Below are positions 18,120 through 29,327 of a DNA stretch of 64,000 nt, piece by piece; the first letter of the stretch is position 1; the number at the start of each line of letters is the position of its first letter. The notes under the pieces were generated by a model. The model was not told the origin of the DNA and did no database searches. It saw only the letters and a list, made by a program, of their open reading frames with translations. Made by a program: the position numbers and the translations under genes. The DNA is from Allorhizobium sonneratiae (lineage in GTDB: Bacteria; Pseudomonadota; Alphaproteobacteria; Rhizobiales; Rhizobiaceae), in the NCBI RefSeq assembly GCF_023700755.1, contig NZ_JAMKOJ010000007.1:62001-126000 (forward strand). Reading direction: 5' to 3'.

Positions 18120-18290
18120 CTAGTGGAATGAATTTGACATTTGAGCCTCGGTTTCGTCATGCGCAGCACTCAAATGTCAAATTTCTTAAATTCCACTAGA
18201 ATCATAAAGTTACTAGTGGTTTTTATGATTCTGACATTTGCTCTCGACCGGACCGCAAATGGAATGCAAATGTCAGAATCAAACCACTAG
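18120..18290. repeat. Double-hairpin intergenic element, copy A
   Basis: Hairpin 1 (18120-18199) has an outer stem CTAGTGGAAT/ATTCCACTAG (18120-18129/18190-18199) and a 15-bp inner stem (18131-18145/18169-18183). Hairpin 2 (18213-18290) has an outer stem CTAGTGGTTT/AAACCACTAG and a 15-bp inner stem (18227-18241/18266-18280). An alternative pairing exists between AATCATAAA (18200-18208) and TTTATGATT downstream. The element ends 24 nt from the ccmB stop codon. A second copy with covarying stems is at 58945-59115. Confidence 0.9.
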
Positions 18291-18314
18291 CGGGCCATCA
18301 AGCGCATAGTTTCG

Positions 18315-18974
18315 TCAATCACTGCTGTTTCTCAGCGCCATGGCCGCCGCCAGCGGCCCGATCACGGCGAAAAACAGGGTGAGCGCAACAAGATAGAAAA
18401 ATGGCGTCAAAAACGAGCCGGGGCCGGAGACCGCCGCATAAGAGGCGCTGACACCGAAAATCAAGACCGGGATCGTCATCGGCAAGACCAGAATGGACAC
18501 CAGCAGCCCCCCGCGCGGCAAGACCACCGCCACCGCGGCCCCTGCCGCTCCGATAAACGCAATGGCAGGCGAGCCGACGAAAAGCGTCAACATCACCGCC
18601 CCGATGGCCTTTTCGCTCATATTCATGAACAGGCCGAGAAGCGGCGAGGCCATCACCAGCGGCAGGCAGGTTGCCGTCCAGTGCGCCAGGCATTTGACCA
18701 GGATGGTCAAAACCAGCGGCGTCTCCTGCATCAAAAGCGGATCGAGCGCGCCATCGTCCCGATCGGCCTGAAACAGCCGATCAAGCCCGAGAAGCGCGGC
18801 CAGCAGCGCGCCGATCCAGACGATGGCCGGGCCAATGCGCGCCAGAAGCGCCATATCCGGCCCGACACCGAAAGGAATGACGGCAACGACGGTGAGAAAG
18901 AACAGCACCCCGATCAGGGCGCCCCCGCCTGCGCGAAGCGACAGTTTCAGGTCGCGAAGAAACAGCGCGATCAT
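18315..18974 (-). CDS. ccmB: Heme exporter protein CcmB
   Basis: CcmB is the second permease of the CcmABC complex that drives release of holo-CcmE. The 219-residue protein has six hydrophobic segments and the CcmB features RDLKLSLRAGGG at the N-terminus and DRDDGALDPLLMQETPL in the first cytoplasmic loop. The ATG at 18974 overlaps the ccmA stop by 4 nt. The stop is followed after 24 nt by the double-hairpin element, which separates it from ccmC. Confidence 0.93.
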   Translation of the reverse strand: MIALFLRDLKLSLRAGGGALIGVLFFLTVVAVIPFGVGPDMALLARIGPAIVWIGALLAALLGLDRLFQADRDDGALDPLLMQETPLVLTILVKCLAHWTATCLPLVMASPLLGLFMNMSEKAIGAVMLTLFVGSPAIAFIGAAGAAVAVVLPRGGLLVSILVLPMTIPVLIFGVSASYAAVSGPGSFLTPFFYLVALTLFFAVIGPLAAAMALRNSSD

Positions 18975-19618
18975 AAAACAGCCTCCAGCGCGCTGTCGTC
19001 AAAGCCCTTCATCTCCATGGTTCTGGCCGCCCCAAGGCCGAGCGGCTGATGGGTGGCGGCAAGGACGATGCCGCCCTTGTCGAGATGGTCACGCACCAGG
19101 GCGGAAAACAGCCGGTCGGCACGTGCATCAAGGGCTGCTGTCGGTTCATCCAGCAGCCAGACGGGCCGCCAGGCAATCAGCAGCCGCGCCATGGCGAAAC
19201 GCCGCTGCTGACCCGCAGAGAGATAGCCATAGGGCAGATGGGTGATCGCCGAAAGGCCGACAGCATCGGCGGCCTCGTCAATCTCCATGCCATGTCCACC
19301 CTGAAAATCGCCGAGATAGCGCCGCCAGAAGTCGAGATTTTCATGCACGGTCAGTTCCGCCTTCATGCCGTTCTTATGGCCGAGATAGTGGCAGGCTTCG
19401 TAAGCGGGCAAGGGCTCTGCAGCTGATTCGGAAAAGAAAAGAACGCTGCCCACCTCAGGACGCAACAGGCCTGCAACCACCCTGAGCAGGGTGGATTTTC
19501 CCGAGCCGTTGCGCCCGGTCACAACCAGCGCTTCCCCGCTTTCAAGCCGGAAGGTGAGGCCGTGAAACAGGAAATCCCCGCCGCGTTTTGCGGCAAGTCC
19601 CTCGGCCAGAAGCTGCAT
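18971..19618 (-). CDS. ccmA: Cytochrome c biogenesis ABC ATPase CcmA
   Basis: CcmA powers the heme-handling CcmABC complex. The 215 residues contain Walker A GRNGSGKST (35-43), signature LSAGQQRR near 128 and Walker B WLLDEPTAALD near 150; the signature has Ala where LSGGQ is usual, as is normal for CcmA. The ATG at 19618 is the first gene of the minus-strand ccm group and is divergent from acnA across 272 bp. Confidence 0.94.
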   Translation of the reverse strand: MQLLAEGLAAKRGGDFLFHGLTFRLESGEALVVTGRNGSGKSTLLRVVAGLLRPEVGSVLFFSESAAEPLPAYEACHYLGHKNGMKAELTVHENLDFWRRYLGDFQGGHGMEIDEAADAVGLSAITHLPYGYLSAGQQRRFAMARLLIAWRPVWLLDEPTAALDARADRLFSALVRDHLDKGGIVLAATHQPLGLGAARTMEMKGFDDSALEAVL

Positions 19619-19692
19619 TTCTCCCCGCTTTCCGGCGAAGCTTCGCCCTGAAAAAAATTTGTTCCGTTTGGCACTTAACCCGTCTGGAACAG

Positions 19693-19713
19693 TTCTTAGA
19701 AATTCTCTATAAG
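19693..19713 (+). promoter_or_regulatory. Inverted-repeat site upstream of acnA, possible iron-response element
   Basis: TTCTTAGAAATTCTCTATAAG contains TTAGAA and TTCTCTA as near-inverted halves, similar to but not matching the Irr-box consensus (TTTAGAA/TTCTAAA). It lies in the ccmA-acnA divergent region, 180 bp before the acnA GTG. Rhizobial aconitase genes are known to respond to iron, but the match is partial. Confidence 0.25.
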
Positions 19714-19890
19714 ACCTGCAACCACGCCAGCGGCCGGCGTGTTCATCATCCTAGCGCCGAACTTGGAGATTGCGAGGAGCAGTTTTCACGGGCGGACAGC
19801 GGAAATGGTCGTACCCGCATCCTGATGTGCATGAAGTGCATAGGCGTCCGCACGTTTGTGTTGGCTATCAGAATAAGCGGGGTTTTTACC

Positions 19891-22590
<2,700 letters not shown>

Positions 22591-22614
22591 TCGGCCATAT
22601 TTGCGAAACACAGG

Positions 22615-22643
22615 AAACCGCCGGAGTAATCCGGCGGTTTTTT
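22615..22643 (+). terminator. Intrinsic terminator of acnA
   Basis: AAACCGCCGG (22615-22624) and its complement CCGGCGGTTT (22631-22640) enclose a short loop and run into TTTTTT, 25 bp past the acnA stop. Confidence 0.9.
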
Positions 22644-22884
22644 CATGCGCAAAGCTAACCTTCTGACAAGGCGGCTTACTCTCGATACGCCTCACCCCAA
22701 CGTGACTTGGTATTGATCGTTTCACCGCCTATTCTTGCCTTCACGATAGCCAATGGCCCGACGCTGTCCATCTCCCCGGTTGGATACATAACAGCATGAC
22801 GTGCGGACTATTCCGGGTTCATCTTGAGAATTTGACTGTTCCCTGCTTAATTTACGATGGGACGATGTCCAGCAAAATGGAATC

Positions 22885-23700
22885 ATGTCGATGATGGTGA
22901 AGAGACTTGTGACATTTCTGATCGTCCTGATGGCGGCGCTGCCAGCCATGGCCGAAGACATGTCACCTGCTGCCGGGACAACTCCATCCGGGGTCATCGA
23001 GTTGTTCACATCTCAAGGATGCATTTCCTGCCCTCCCGCAGACAAGGTATTTGAAAGCCTCGCGAAAAATCCGGCGCTCGTGGCCCTGTCCTATCATGTC
23101 GATTACTGGAATTATCGTGGCTGGCGCGACACGTTGGGCTCTTCCGGCAACACGGCCCGGCAATATGCCTATGCGCGCAGTTTTGGGCGCAGCGGGGTCT
23201 ATACGCCGCAGGCTGTGGTCAATGGCCAGATGCAGATGAAGGGAACAGATGCAGCGCATCTTTCCGGCGAACTCAACACCCTCAAGCAGCAGGGCAATGG
23301 ATTGACGGTGAAAGTCTCTGCCGCGATCAAGGGTGATGAGGTTCTGATCAATCTCGGTTCAGGCAGCGGCAAGGCCGATGTGGTGGTTGTCTATTTCACC
23401 CGCAAGAAGGATGTTGACGTCCTCAAGGGCGAAAACAAGGGCAAGCATCTCACCTACTGGAACAGCGTCAAGGATATTCAGTCTGTCGGTCTGTGGCGCG
23501 GTGCGGATATGCATCTGACCCTGCCATCCAAGGTGTTGCGCACGGAAGATTGCGATGGCTTTGCCGTATTGCTGCAAACTTCGGACGCAAATGGCGATCC
23601 CGGCAAGATTCTGGGCGCGACCATGGTCATGGCGCCACAGGCCAATCAGCCGCAAAACGGTCTGATCAATGCAAGCGCTACATCCGATACTGACGAATAA
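22885..23700 (+). CDS. DUF1223 exported thioredoxin-like protein
   Basis: The 271-residue protein has a signal peptide (residues about 1-23, ending AMAED) and then the DUF1223 hallmark ELFTSQGCISCPPADK, a thioredoxin-like segment with a CxxC. HVDYWNYRGWRD and YTPQAVVNG follow, both characteristic of the family. A lone Cys in TEDCDG lies in the C-terminal half. DUF1223 proteins are predicted periplasmic and their substrate is unknown. The ATG cluster at 22885-22896 leaves the exact start uncertain by a few residues. Confidence 0.88.
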   Translation: MSMMVKRLVTFLIVLMAALPAMAEDMSPAAGTTPSGVIELFTSQGCISCPPADKVFESLAKNPALVALSYHVDYWNYRGWRDTLGSSGNTARQYAYARSFGRSGVYTPQAVVNGQMQMKGTDAAHLSGELNTLKQQGNGLTVKVSAAIKGDEVLINLGSGSGKADVVVVYFTRKKDVDVLKGENKGKHLTYWNSVKDIQSVGLWRGADMHLTLPSKVLRTEDCDGFAVLLQTSDANGDPGKILGATMVMAPQANQPQNGLINASATSDTDE

Positions 23701-24166
23701 GGGAAAGACAGGCGATAACGGCCACGCAGAGGCGGCGCCAAGACACAGAATGTCATACAGATGAAAATCGCCTCTTCATGAGGTCCGGCCCGTACATTAG
23801 GGGGCTGGGGGTAAGGGTCAATGTACCAGACCGGACCCTGACGCCAACGCGTCAGCTGAAGAAGAGATATGCTTTAGAACCCAAAAATGGGACGCTGTTT
23901 TGACTGAAATGCGGCAAAACATAAAAACTATAGGGATTGAGGGGTTTTGCCGGATTGTTTTTTGAGTGCACGACTCAGGATTTGGCATCGTGACGCTGTC
24001 ATCATCCCAAAATCTGTATAGGCGCGTTGTACTCCAGCGGGCAATGATATGGGTGCCGCCATAAAAGCTGCAGAGCGAGTAGAGGGAAACCGGCTCTGAG
24101 CTTGCATTTTTTTCCTCCTGAGGCACACTGTCATGCCAGTGTCACAAGGCCAGCGAAGGAGGTTTG
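23701..24166. other. Gene-poor region with a long hairpin and a doubtful small frame
   Basis: This stretch between DUF1223 and DUF2794 contains a two-part inverted repeat: GGTCCGG (23782-23788) with CCGGACC (23831-23837), and GTACATT (23792-23798) with AATGTAC (23820-23826). On the minus strand, an ATG at 24107 has AGGAGG 8 nt upstream and opens a 59-codon frame to 23928 with no recognisable family. The overlapping minus frame from 24126 also shows no homology I know. No established gene is visible. Confidence 0.5.
23928..24107 (-). CDS. Possible small ORF, unknown
   Basis: This 59-residue frame is included only because of its strong Shine-Dalgarno sequence (AGGAGGAAAAAAATG). The predicted product begins MQAQSRFPSTRSAAFM, is basic, and has no hydrophobic helix. 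It is divergent from the DUF2794 gene with 59 bp between starts. Composition is unlike its neighbours and it may be non-coding or a relic. Confidence 0.2.
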   Translation of the reverse strand: MQAQSRFPSTRSAAFMAAPISLPAGVQRAYTDFGMMTASRCQILSRALKKQSGKTPQSL

Positions 24167-24568
24167 ATGACCGATCAGCAGCCGGAAAGACTGAAGGAAA
24201 ACGGTGAGGAGAACGCCTCGCGTTCTGCCGCCGTTGTCGATCTGAAAGAGTACCGGCAAAATCTTGACCCGTTGCCGGTGACCTTCCACCGCAAGGAACT
24301 CGATGCCATTCTCTGGATTTATGGCCGCATGGTCGGCGAGGGAGAGTGGCGCGATTATGCGCTCGACCATCTCAAGGACAAGGCGGTCTTTTCCGTTTAT
24401 AAGCGCTCCGGTGAAATGCCGCTTTACCGCATCGAGAAAAATCCCAAACTCGCCGCCAAGCAGGGTGCCTATAGCGTGGTGAACGCCAATGGCATGATCC
24501 TCAAACGCGGCCAGGACTTACGCCAGGTTCTGAAAATTTTCGACAAGGTGCTGAAACTGGTCGAATAA
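24167..24568 (+). CDS. DUF2794 family protein
   Basis: This 133-residue soluble protein carries the DUF2794 core VTFHRKELDAILWIYGRMV, followed by GEWRDYALDHLKDKAVFSVYKR and the YRIEKNP...YSVVNANGMILKRG pattern. The family is alphaproteobacterial and uncharacterised. The ATG at 24167 is preceded by AAGGAGG with 6-nt spacing, so it is preferred over the TTG one codon earlier. Confidence 0.88.
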   Translation: MTDQQPERLKENGEENASRSAAVVDLKEYRQNLDPLPVTFHRKELDAILWIYGRMVGEGEWRDYALDHLKDKAVFSVYKRSGEMPLYRIEKNPKLAAKQGAYSVVNANGMILKRGQDLRQVLKIFDKVLKLVE

Positions 24569-24722
24569 GGCTTGCGATAAAACCCGGCTCACGCTTATTC
24601 AGATTTATGAATAGACATCATGCGTTGAAAAGGCGCATGGGGACGCGTTGATGTTAAAAAGCTGCTGGGATGGCCTTCGATCAAGCCTGTTTGAAGGCGG
24701 AACCCAGCGGGCCGGAGCAGAT

Positions 24723-25364
24723 ATGGACTTCATTCCAAGCCTTCCGACGCTAGCCGCTTTCAGTGCCGCCTGCCTGCTTCTTGCGGCAACGCCCGGACCG
24801 GACATGACGCTTTCGATTAGCCGATCCCTTCGCGATGGTCGGCTTGCTGGTCTTGCTGTGCTGATTGGCACCAATCTCGGCATTACTGTGCACACCATGC
24901 TGGTCGCTTTCGGCGTTTCAGCCCTGATCATTGCTTCGCCCACGGCCTTTCTGGTGCTTAAAAGCGGCGGCGCGGCCTATCTCGGCTGGCTGGCCATTCA
25001 GGCGGTCCGCAAAGGTTCGAAATTCACTGCAAGACCCGAAGGCGGTAGCAAGGGCACCGCCAAGGCCGCATTCCTCAATGGCATATGGGTCAATCTGCTC
25101 AATCCCAAGGTCATTATTTTCTTCATGACCTTCCTGCCGCAGTTCGTGAGCGCCCATGACCCGCATGTGACCGGCAAGCTTTTGTTTTTAGGCTTCTGGT
25201 TCATGCTGATATCCCTGCCCATCACCATCGCCATCGTTCTGACGGCACACAGGTTGTCGGACTGGCTGCAACGCAATCCGCAGGTTTTGCGCGGCATCGA
25301 TTATACCTTTGCCGGCGTCTTTTCACTGTTTGCCGTCAAGATCCTGATGACGCAGGCCCGATAA
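24723..25364 (+). CDS. LysE/RhtB family amino-acid exporter
   Basis: The 213-residue membrane protein starts at ATG 24723 (MDFIPSLPTLAAF) after GGAG; the frame upstream is not conserved. Five or six hydrophobic helices are seen, with the family motif ATPGPDMTLSISRSL near residue 25 and GIWVNLLNPKVIIFFMTFLPQF at about 117-138. Members export homoserine, threonine, lysine or other small amino acids; the substrate here cannot be told. Confidence 0.9.
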   Translation: MDFIPSLPTLAAFSAACLLLAATPGPDMTLSISRSLRDGRLAGLAVLIGTNLGITVHTMLVAFGVSALIIASPTAFLVLKSGGAAYLGWLAIQAVRKGSKFTARPEGGSKGTAKAAFLNGIWVNLLNPKVIIFFMTFLPQFVSAHDPHVTGKLLFLGFWFMLISLPITIAIVLTAHRLSDWLQRNPQVLRGIDYTFAGVFSLFAVKILMTQAR

Positions 25365-25385
25365 TGTAAGTCAGTGGCGCAGTGA

Positions 25386-26618
25386 TCAATCGTCCTCGCC
25401 GTGACCGACAATCATCATCGCCTCATAGGCGAGACGTTCGGTCTTGCGCATGCGTTCCGATTCCGATTTCAACTGCCCACAAGCCGCCAGAATATCGCGA
25501 CCCCTCGGCGTGCGGATCGGCGAGGCATAGCCGGCCTGATTGATGAAATCGGCAAAGCGCTCGATCGTTGCCCAGTCAGAACACTGATAATTGGTGCCGG
25601 GCCAGGGATTGAAGGGAATGAGATTGATCTTGGCCGGAATGCCCTTGAGCAGTTGAACCAGCAGCTTGGCATCGTCAAGACTGTCATTCACATCCTTGAG
25701 CATCACATATTCGAAAGTGATGCGCCTTGCATTGGACAGGCCCGGATAGGCGCGACAGGCGTCGAGCAGTTCTTTCAACGGATATTTCTTGTTGATCGGC
25801 ACCAGCATGTCGCGCAACTCGTCGCGCACGGCATGCAGCGATATCGCCAGCATGACGCCGATTTCCTCACCCGTGCGGAAAATTTCCGGCACGACACCTG
25901 AGGTGGAGAGCGTGATACGCCGCTTCGACAGCGACAGACCATCGCCATCGGATGCGATCAGCAAGGCTTTCTTGACATTGTCGAAATTGTAGAGCGGTTC
26001 GCCCATGCCCATCATGACGATATTGGTGATCTTGCGGCCTTCCGCCGGGATCATTGCACCGACAGGCACGTCGCGGTCGGGAAAATCGCCCAGTCGGTCG
26101 CGGGCGAGGAGAAGCTGGGAGAGAATTTCTTCCGCCGTGAGATTGCGCACCAGTTTTTGTGTGCCGGTATGACAGAAGGTGCAGGTCAGCGTGCAGCCGA
26201 CCTGACTGGAAATGCACAGCGTGCCACGCCCTTCTTCGGGAATATAGACGCACTCCACCTCGACGGGCCGCCCCGCACCGCGCGGCGGGAACCGCAACAG
26301 CCATTTGCGGGTGCCATCATTGGAAACCTGCTCCTGAACGATCTCAGGCCGGGCAATGGAGAAATTCGCCTTCAGCTTTTCCCTGAGTTCCTTGGCAACA
26401 TTGGTCATGTGATCGAAATCGGACACGCCACGCACATAAAGCCAGTTCCACAATTGTGAAACACGCATGCGGATCTGTCTGTCGGCCACCCCGATGGAGC
26501 GCAGCATCTCGCCCATCTCTTCGCGCGTTGCGCCAATGAGACAGGGTTTTTCGCTGCCTATAGCGCCAGCGGTCATGGGGGAACCGGACCGGTCGATGGC
26601 CATCTCCAGAGCTGCCAT
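25386..26618 (-). CDS. rlmN: Dual-specificity 23S rRNA/tRNA adenine C2-methyltransferase RlmN
   Basis: RlmN methylates A2503 of 23S rRNA and A37 of some tRNAs. The 410 residues from the ATG at 26618 (GAGG 7 nt upstream) contain the radical-SAM motif CTLTCTFC (C142, C146, C149), the GxMGEPLxNxxNV motif ([14 protein letters not shown]), and the C-terminal methylated Cys in [12 protein letters not shown]. The longer start at 26633 adds five residues. The gene lies alone on the minus strand between LysE and a RIME1 repeat. Confidence 0.95.
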   Translation of the reverse strand: MAALEMAIDRSGSPMTAGAIGSEKPCLIGATREEMGEMLRSIGVADRQIRMRVSQLWNWLYVRGVSDFDHMTNVAKELREKLKANFSIARPEIVQEQVSNDGTRKWLLRFPPRGAGRPVEVECVYIPEEGRGTLCISSQVGCTLTCTFCHTGTQKLVRNLTAEEILSQLLLARDRLGDFPDRDVPVGAMIPAEGRKITNIVMMGMGEPLYNFDNVKKALLIASDGDGLSLSKRRITLSTSGVVPEIFRTGEEIGVMLAISLHAVRDELRDMLVPINKKYPLKELLDACRAYPGLSNARRITFEYVMLKDVNDSLDDAKLLVQLLKGIPAKINLIPFNPWPGTNYQCSDWATIERFADFINQAGYASPIRTPRGRDILAACGQLKSESERMRKTERLAYEAMMIVGHGEDD

Positions 26619-26683
26619 GGTTATCCTCGTCACAACAGCATCATGCCTTTTATCAAGCGAACATAAGATGCTGTAAGATTTTA

Positions 26684-26784
26684 CTGCATAATTCCTTAAA
26701 TCGGAATCGATTTAAGGAATTATGCAGCAGATTAAAAGTGTTACAGCGACCTTTGTGCGCCATATTTGGCGCACGGCGCTGTAA
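26684..26784. repeat. RIME1-type intergenic mosaic element, copy 1
   Basis: The element consists of two palindromes. The first is a perfect 20-bp stem (26684-26703/26708-26727) around GAAT. The second has an outer TTACAGCG/CGCTGTAA stem (26741-26748/26777-26784) and an inner GTGCGCCA/TGGCGCAC stem (26755-26762/26767-26774). Sequence and layout match the RIME1 elements described from rhizobia. A second copy is at 43141-43245. Confidence 0.9.
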
Positions 26785-27107
26785 ATGTGTTGTAGAATTT
26801 CTTAAGCCGAAGCCAATCCGGGCAATGATGCGGAAACCGGAACACCATTTCCTGACATCGGCAGGAAAGGGGGCAGGTCAATCTCTTCGCTTGCACAAAA
26901 CAGGATTGGCGGATCGAGCATAAGGCACGATTGCCGAGCCCTTTATCATCAAAAAGGCCTCCCGTCACCCCTTGAAAGAGTGACAAAAACAAGAGCACGG
27001 TTTTCGCGACCGTCAACACAGTCGATCGGCCAGGGAGGATACAAACGGAAAAAGGGCCGTCACCGGCCCTTCATTCCAGAGGAATCATCACAATCCGATC
27101 AAAAAGC
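26785..27107. other. Intergenic region between RIME1 copy 1 and ialB
   Basis: No supported gene. A minus-strand frame starting at 27019 has a hydrophobic N-terminus, but it uses a GTG without a ribosome-binding site and runs into the RIME1 repeat. The ialB terminator lies at the right end. Confidence 0.5.
27048..27071 (-). terminator. Intrinsic terminator of ialB
   Basis: On the minus strand AAGGGCCG (27071-27064) pairs with CGGCCCTT (27059-27052) around GTGA and continues into a T-run, 37 bp after the ialB stop. Confidence 0.85.
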
Positions 27108-27617
27108 TTACTTGCACTTTTCGATGCGCTTCAAGGAATCGGAAATACCCTGAAGCGAGAAGGTATAGGACGTATTGGTGCCGCGTGAGGAAACGGCAGC
27201 GACCGACATGGTTTTGCCGGATTTCATCGCCGCCACCAATTCCGGCTCCTGCGCTGCATTTTCAACCCAGGCGGAATTGTCCTTGGTGAACATGATGAAG
27301 CTCTTGGTATCGACCTTCACCGTCACCTTGGAGCCTTCTTTCAGCGGATAGCCCACCATGGCCTGCGGCTCATAGGAGATATTCTGGCCTGGACGCTGCG
27401 AAACGATGAAGAACACATCGCCATGATTGACCGAAGCCGGTTGCTTGTCCGTCGGCACCGACAGCACATAGCAGACCGTGTTCTTGCCTTGTTTGTAAGA
27501 ATAGGCGCCCCAGGCCTTGAACTGCTCGATACGTGTCGGGCTGGGCGCCTGCGCCATGGCCACGCCGCCAATGGCCACACTCAGTGCAAGGGCGGTTGCA
27601 ATTCTTTTGATAAACAT
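27108..27617 (-). CDS. Invasion-associated locus B (IalB) family protein
   Basis: The 169-residue exported protein starts at ATG 27617 (MFIKRIATALAL, with AGGAAAAAAATG) and has a signal peptide ending AMAQAP (about residue 24). The IalB core includes WGAYSYKQGKNTVCYV, VFFIVSQRPGQ and the C-terminal SLQGISDSLKRIEKCK, with two Cys that may form a disulfide. IalB was named in Bartonella, but the family is common in non-pathogenic alphaproteobacteria, where its role is unknown; the name does not imply virulence here. Confidence 0.88.
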   Translation of the reverse strand: MFIKRIATALALSVAIGGVAMAQAPSPTRIEQFKAWGAYSYKQGKNTVCYVLSVPTDKQPASVNHGDVFFIVSQRPGQNISYEPQAMVGYPLKEGSKVTVKVDTKSFIMFTKDNSAWVENAAQEPELVAAMKSGKTMSVAAVSSRGTNTSYTFSLQGISDSLKRIEKCK

Positions 27618-28033
27618 TTTTTTCCTGCCGCTTTTTTCGTCGATCATCAAAGACCGGAACGCATCTGCCCCGACTGACGTCACAGACACGCACCCTGTTT
27701 TGCTTGCCGCATATCATAGGCTCAGCCGGTTTTCCGCTTTGCCCTCATGCCAGTAAGATGCAAGATCCAGACGGATCCGTCGCCTGCACCAGCCACGTCA
27801 TCCTCCTCAATGTGACTTAATTTAGGTTACCAAAGTGTCAACGCAGCTCCAATGAGAGACAGAAACCGGCTTTTACCGCGCTGACAGAGACCTGGAAACG
27901 AAAACAGGACACAGAATTGATACGGATTTCACAGTTGCCGGCTCACCAACACAAGGATTTCGGCAGGAATTGGACTGATAAGGTCCGGTCAGGAACATGA
28001 CACTTCACAATGTGGCGAGGATAGGTGCTGAAC
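27618..28033. other. Intergenic region upstream of ialB
   Basis: No gene seen. A minus-strand TTGACA at 27841-27836, with a weak -10 candidate near 27819-27814, may be the ialB promoter, about 200 bp from the start codon. Confidence 0.45.
27814..27841 (-). promoter_or_regulatory. Candidate ialB promoter
   Basis: A consensus -35 TTGACA (minus strand, 27841-27836) is followed after 16 nt by TAAGTC, a poor -10. Assigned by position only. Confidence 0.25.
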
Positions 28034-28429
28034 CTATCGGTCAGCGCTCCTGTTCCCGTCGACACCATCGGCCAGGGCCTGATCGGCTGCAGCATAATGA
28101 TGCTCGCGAATATGTCCGTCGATCAGCGATAGCGCCATGGTCAGAACGGCAATATCGTCGGTGAAACCGAGAAATCCCAAAAAATCCGGCACAGCATCGA
28201 AGGGCATGACGAAATAGGCCAGAGCAGCCAGAAGAATTCCTCTTACCCTGAGCGGCGTCTGCCGATCCGTAGCGCAATAAAAAGCGGCAATCACATCCCG
28301 GCTGAACGGGATATGCCGGACCGCTTTCTTCATCACCGGCCAGAAGCGGCTGCGAACGGTTTTTTCCTGACGGGCCTGCTCTTCCTCGCTGCCGGGCAGC
28401 AGGATCTCACCGATCTTCACATCATCCAT
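28034..28429 (-). CDS. DUF1232 (YkvA family) small membrane protein
   Basis: The product has 131 residues from ATG 28429. The DUF1232 core is LAALAYFVMPFDAVPDFLGFLGFTDDIAVL, a short hydrophobic hairpin rich in Pro/Asp, at about residues 65-97. A preceding basic stretch RFWPVMKKAVRHIP may lie at the membrane surface. The function of the family is unknown. It is monocistronic on the minus strand, downstream of the pterin dehydratase gene. Confidence 0.85.
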   Translation of the reverse strand: MDDVKIGEILLPGSEEEQARQEKTVRSRFWPVMKKAVRHIPFSRDVIAAFYCATDRQTPLRVRGILLAALAYFVMPFDAVPDFLGFLGFTDDIAVLTMALSLIDGHIREHHYAAADQALADGVDGNRSADR

Positions 28430-28517
28430 GACGCATCTCTCTTGCCCGGCCATCCTTCACAGGTCATCGGCTATCGGGGCACTGGATTTATCTGGGATGC
28501 ACCATCTGCAATTTCAA

Positions 28518-28817
28518 TCATGCGTCTGCGATCAGGCCATTCATTGCTGCGGCCAGATCAAGATCATGCCGGGTCAGGCCACCCGTTGCATGGGTTGTCA
28601 GGCGGACCGTCACCGTCGCATAGACATTCATCCATTCCGGGTGATGGTTCATCTTTTCAGCCATCAGGGCGCATTGCGTCATGAAGCCGAAGGCCGCCTT
28701 GAAATCCTTGAACTGAAAGGTCTTGACAATCACCTTGCCGTTGTCGGTGAGCGACCAGCCGGAAAGATTTTTCAGTCCTGCCTCTATTGCATCTCTATTC
28801 AGCTGTTCATACTGCAT
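28518..28817 (-). CDS. 4a-hydroxytetrahydrobiopterin (pterin-4a-carbinolamine) dehydratase
   Basis: The 99-residue protein matches the PCD/DCoH fold with the catalytic pattern MNHHPEW, then TVRLTTHATGGLTRHD. It recycles the 4a-carbinolamine formed by pterin-dependent hydroxylases or acts in molybdopterin-related steps. No phenylalanine hydroxylase gene is adjacent. The ATG at 28817 is 33 bp from the start of a divergent phosphatase gene, a very short shared upstream region. Confidence 0.92.
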   Translation of the reverse strand: MQYEQLNRDAIEAGLKNLSGWSLTDNGKVIVKTFQFKDFKAAFGFMTQCALMAEKMNHHPEWMNVYATVTVRLTTHATGGLTRHDLDLAAAMNGLIADA

Positions 28818-28850
28818 CGTCAATCCACGTTCAGTCTCATGAGAGGGGTC

Positions 28851-29327
28851 ATGCCGGTCACATCCGTGCTGTTTGTCTGTCTCGGCAATATCTGCCGTTC
28901 CCCCATGGCGGAAGGCATATTTCGCCATCTTGCCAGCCAATCGGGGCTGGAGCATGACATAGAGTGCGCGTCAGCTGGAACCGGCCCCTGGCATATCGGC
29001 GAAGCGCCGGATCGTCGCGCCATCGAAACGGCCGCCCGTCACGGCATTGACCTCTCTCGCCAGCGGGCTCAGCAGGTCACCGGCCCGCTCTTGCAGCGCC
29101 ATGATCTCATTCTCGCCATGGATCAGAAGACACTTGCCGCCCTGACCGCGCATTCAGCCGACGTAAAAGGCGTCATCGACCTTTTCAGTCGTGCAACGCT
29201 TGAGCGGGACATGGATATTCCAGACCCCTATTATGGCGAAAAAAGCGGTTTCGATACCGTCTTTGGCCTGCTTCACCAGGGATGCTCAAGACTGGTGGCA
29301 AAATTGGCTTTGGCGCGCGACTCATAG
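28851..29327 (+). CDS. Low-molecular-weight protein-tyrosine phosphatase
   Basis: The 158-residue enzyme has the CX5R P-loop at the N-terminus (VCLGNICRSP, nucleophile C10, R16) and the general-acid motif DPYYG near residue 122. Bacterial members dephosphorylate tyrosine kinases of exopolysaccharide export or arginine phosphosites. The ATG at 28851 follows GAGGGG; an ATG at 28839 is possible. The 3' end overlaps the convergent thpR gene by 55 bp. Confidence 0.92.
   Translation: MPVTSVLFVCLGNICRSPMAEGIFRHLASQSGLEHDIECASAGTGPWHIGEAPDRRAIETAARHGIDLSRQRAQQVTGPLLQRHDLILAMDQKTLAALTAHSADVKGVIDLFSRATLERDMDIPDPYYGEKSGFDTVFGLLHQGCSRLVAKLALARDS

Noticed and set aside
26741..27019. Minus-strand 92-codon frame with hydrophobic N-terminus
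   Set aside because: GTG start without a ribosome-binding site, Cys-rich random-looking sequence, and the 3' part lies in the RIME1 element.
27108..27617. IalB as a sign of a pathogen
   Set aside because: The family is widespread in soil and plant-associated alphaproteobacteria; the name is historical.
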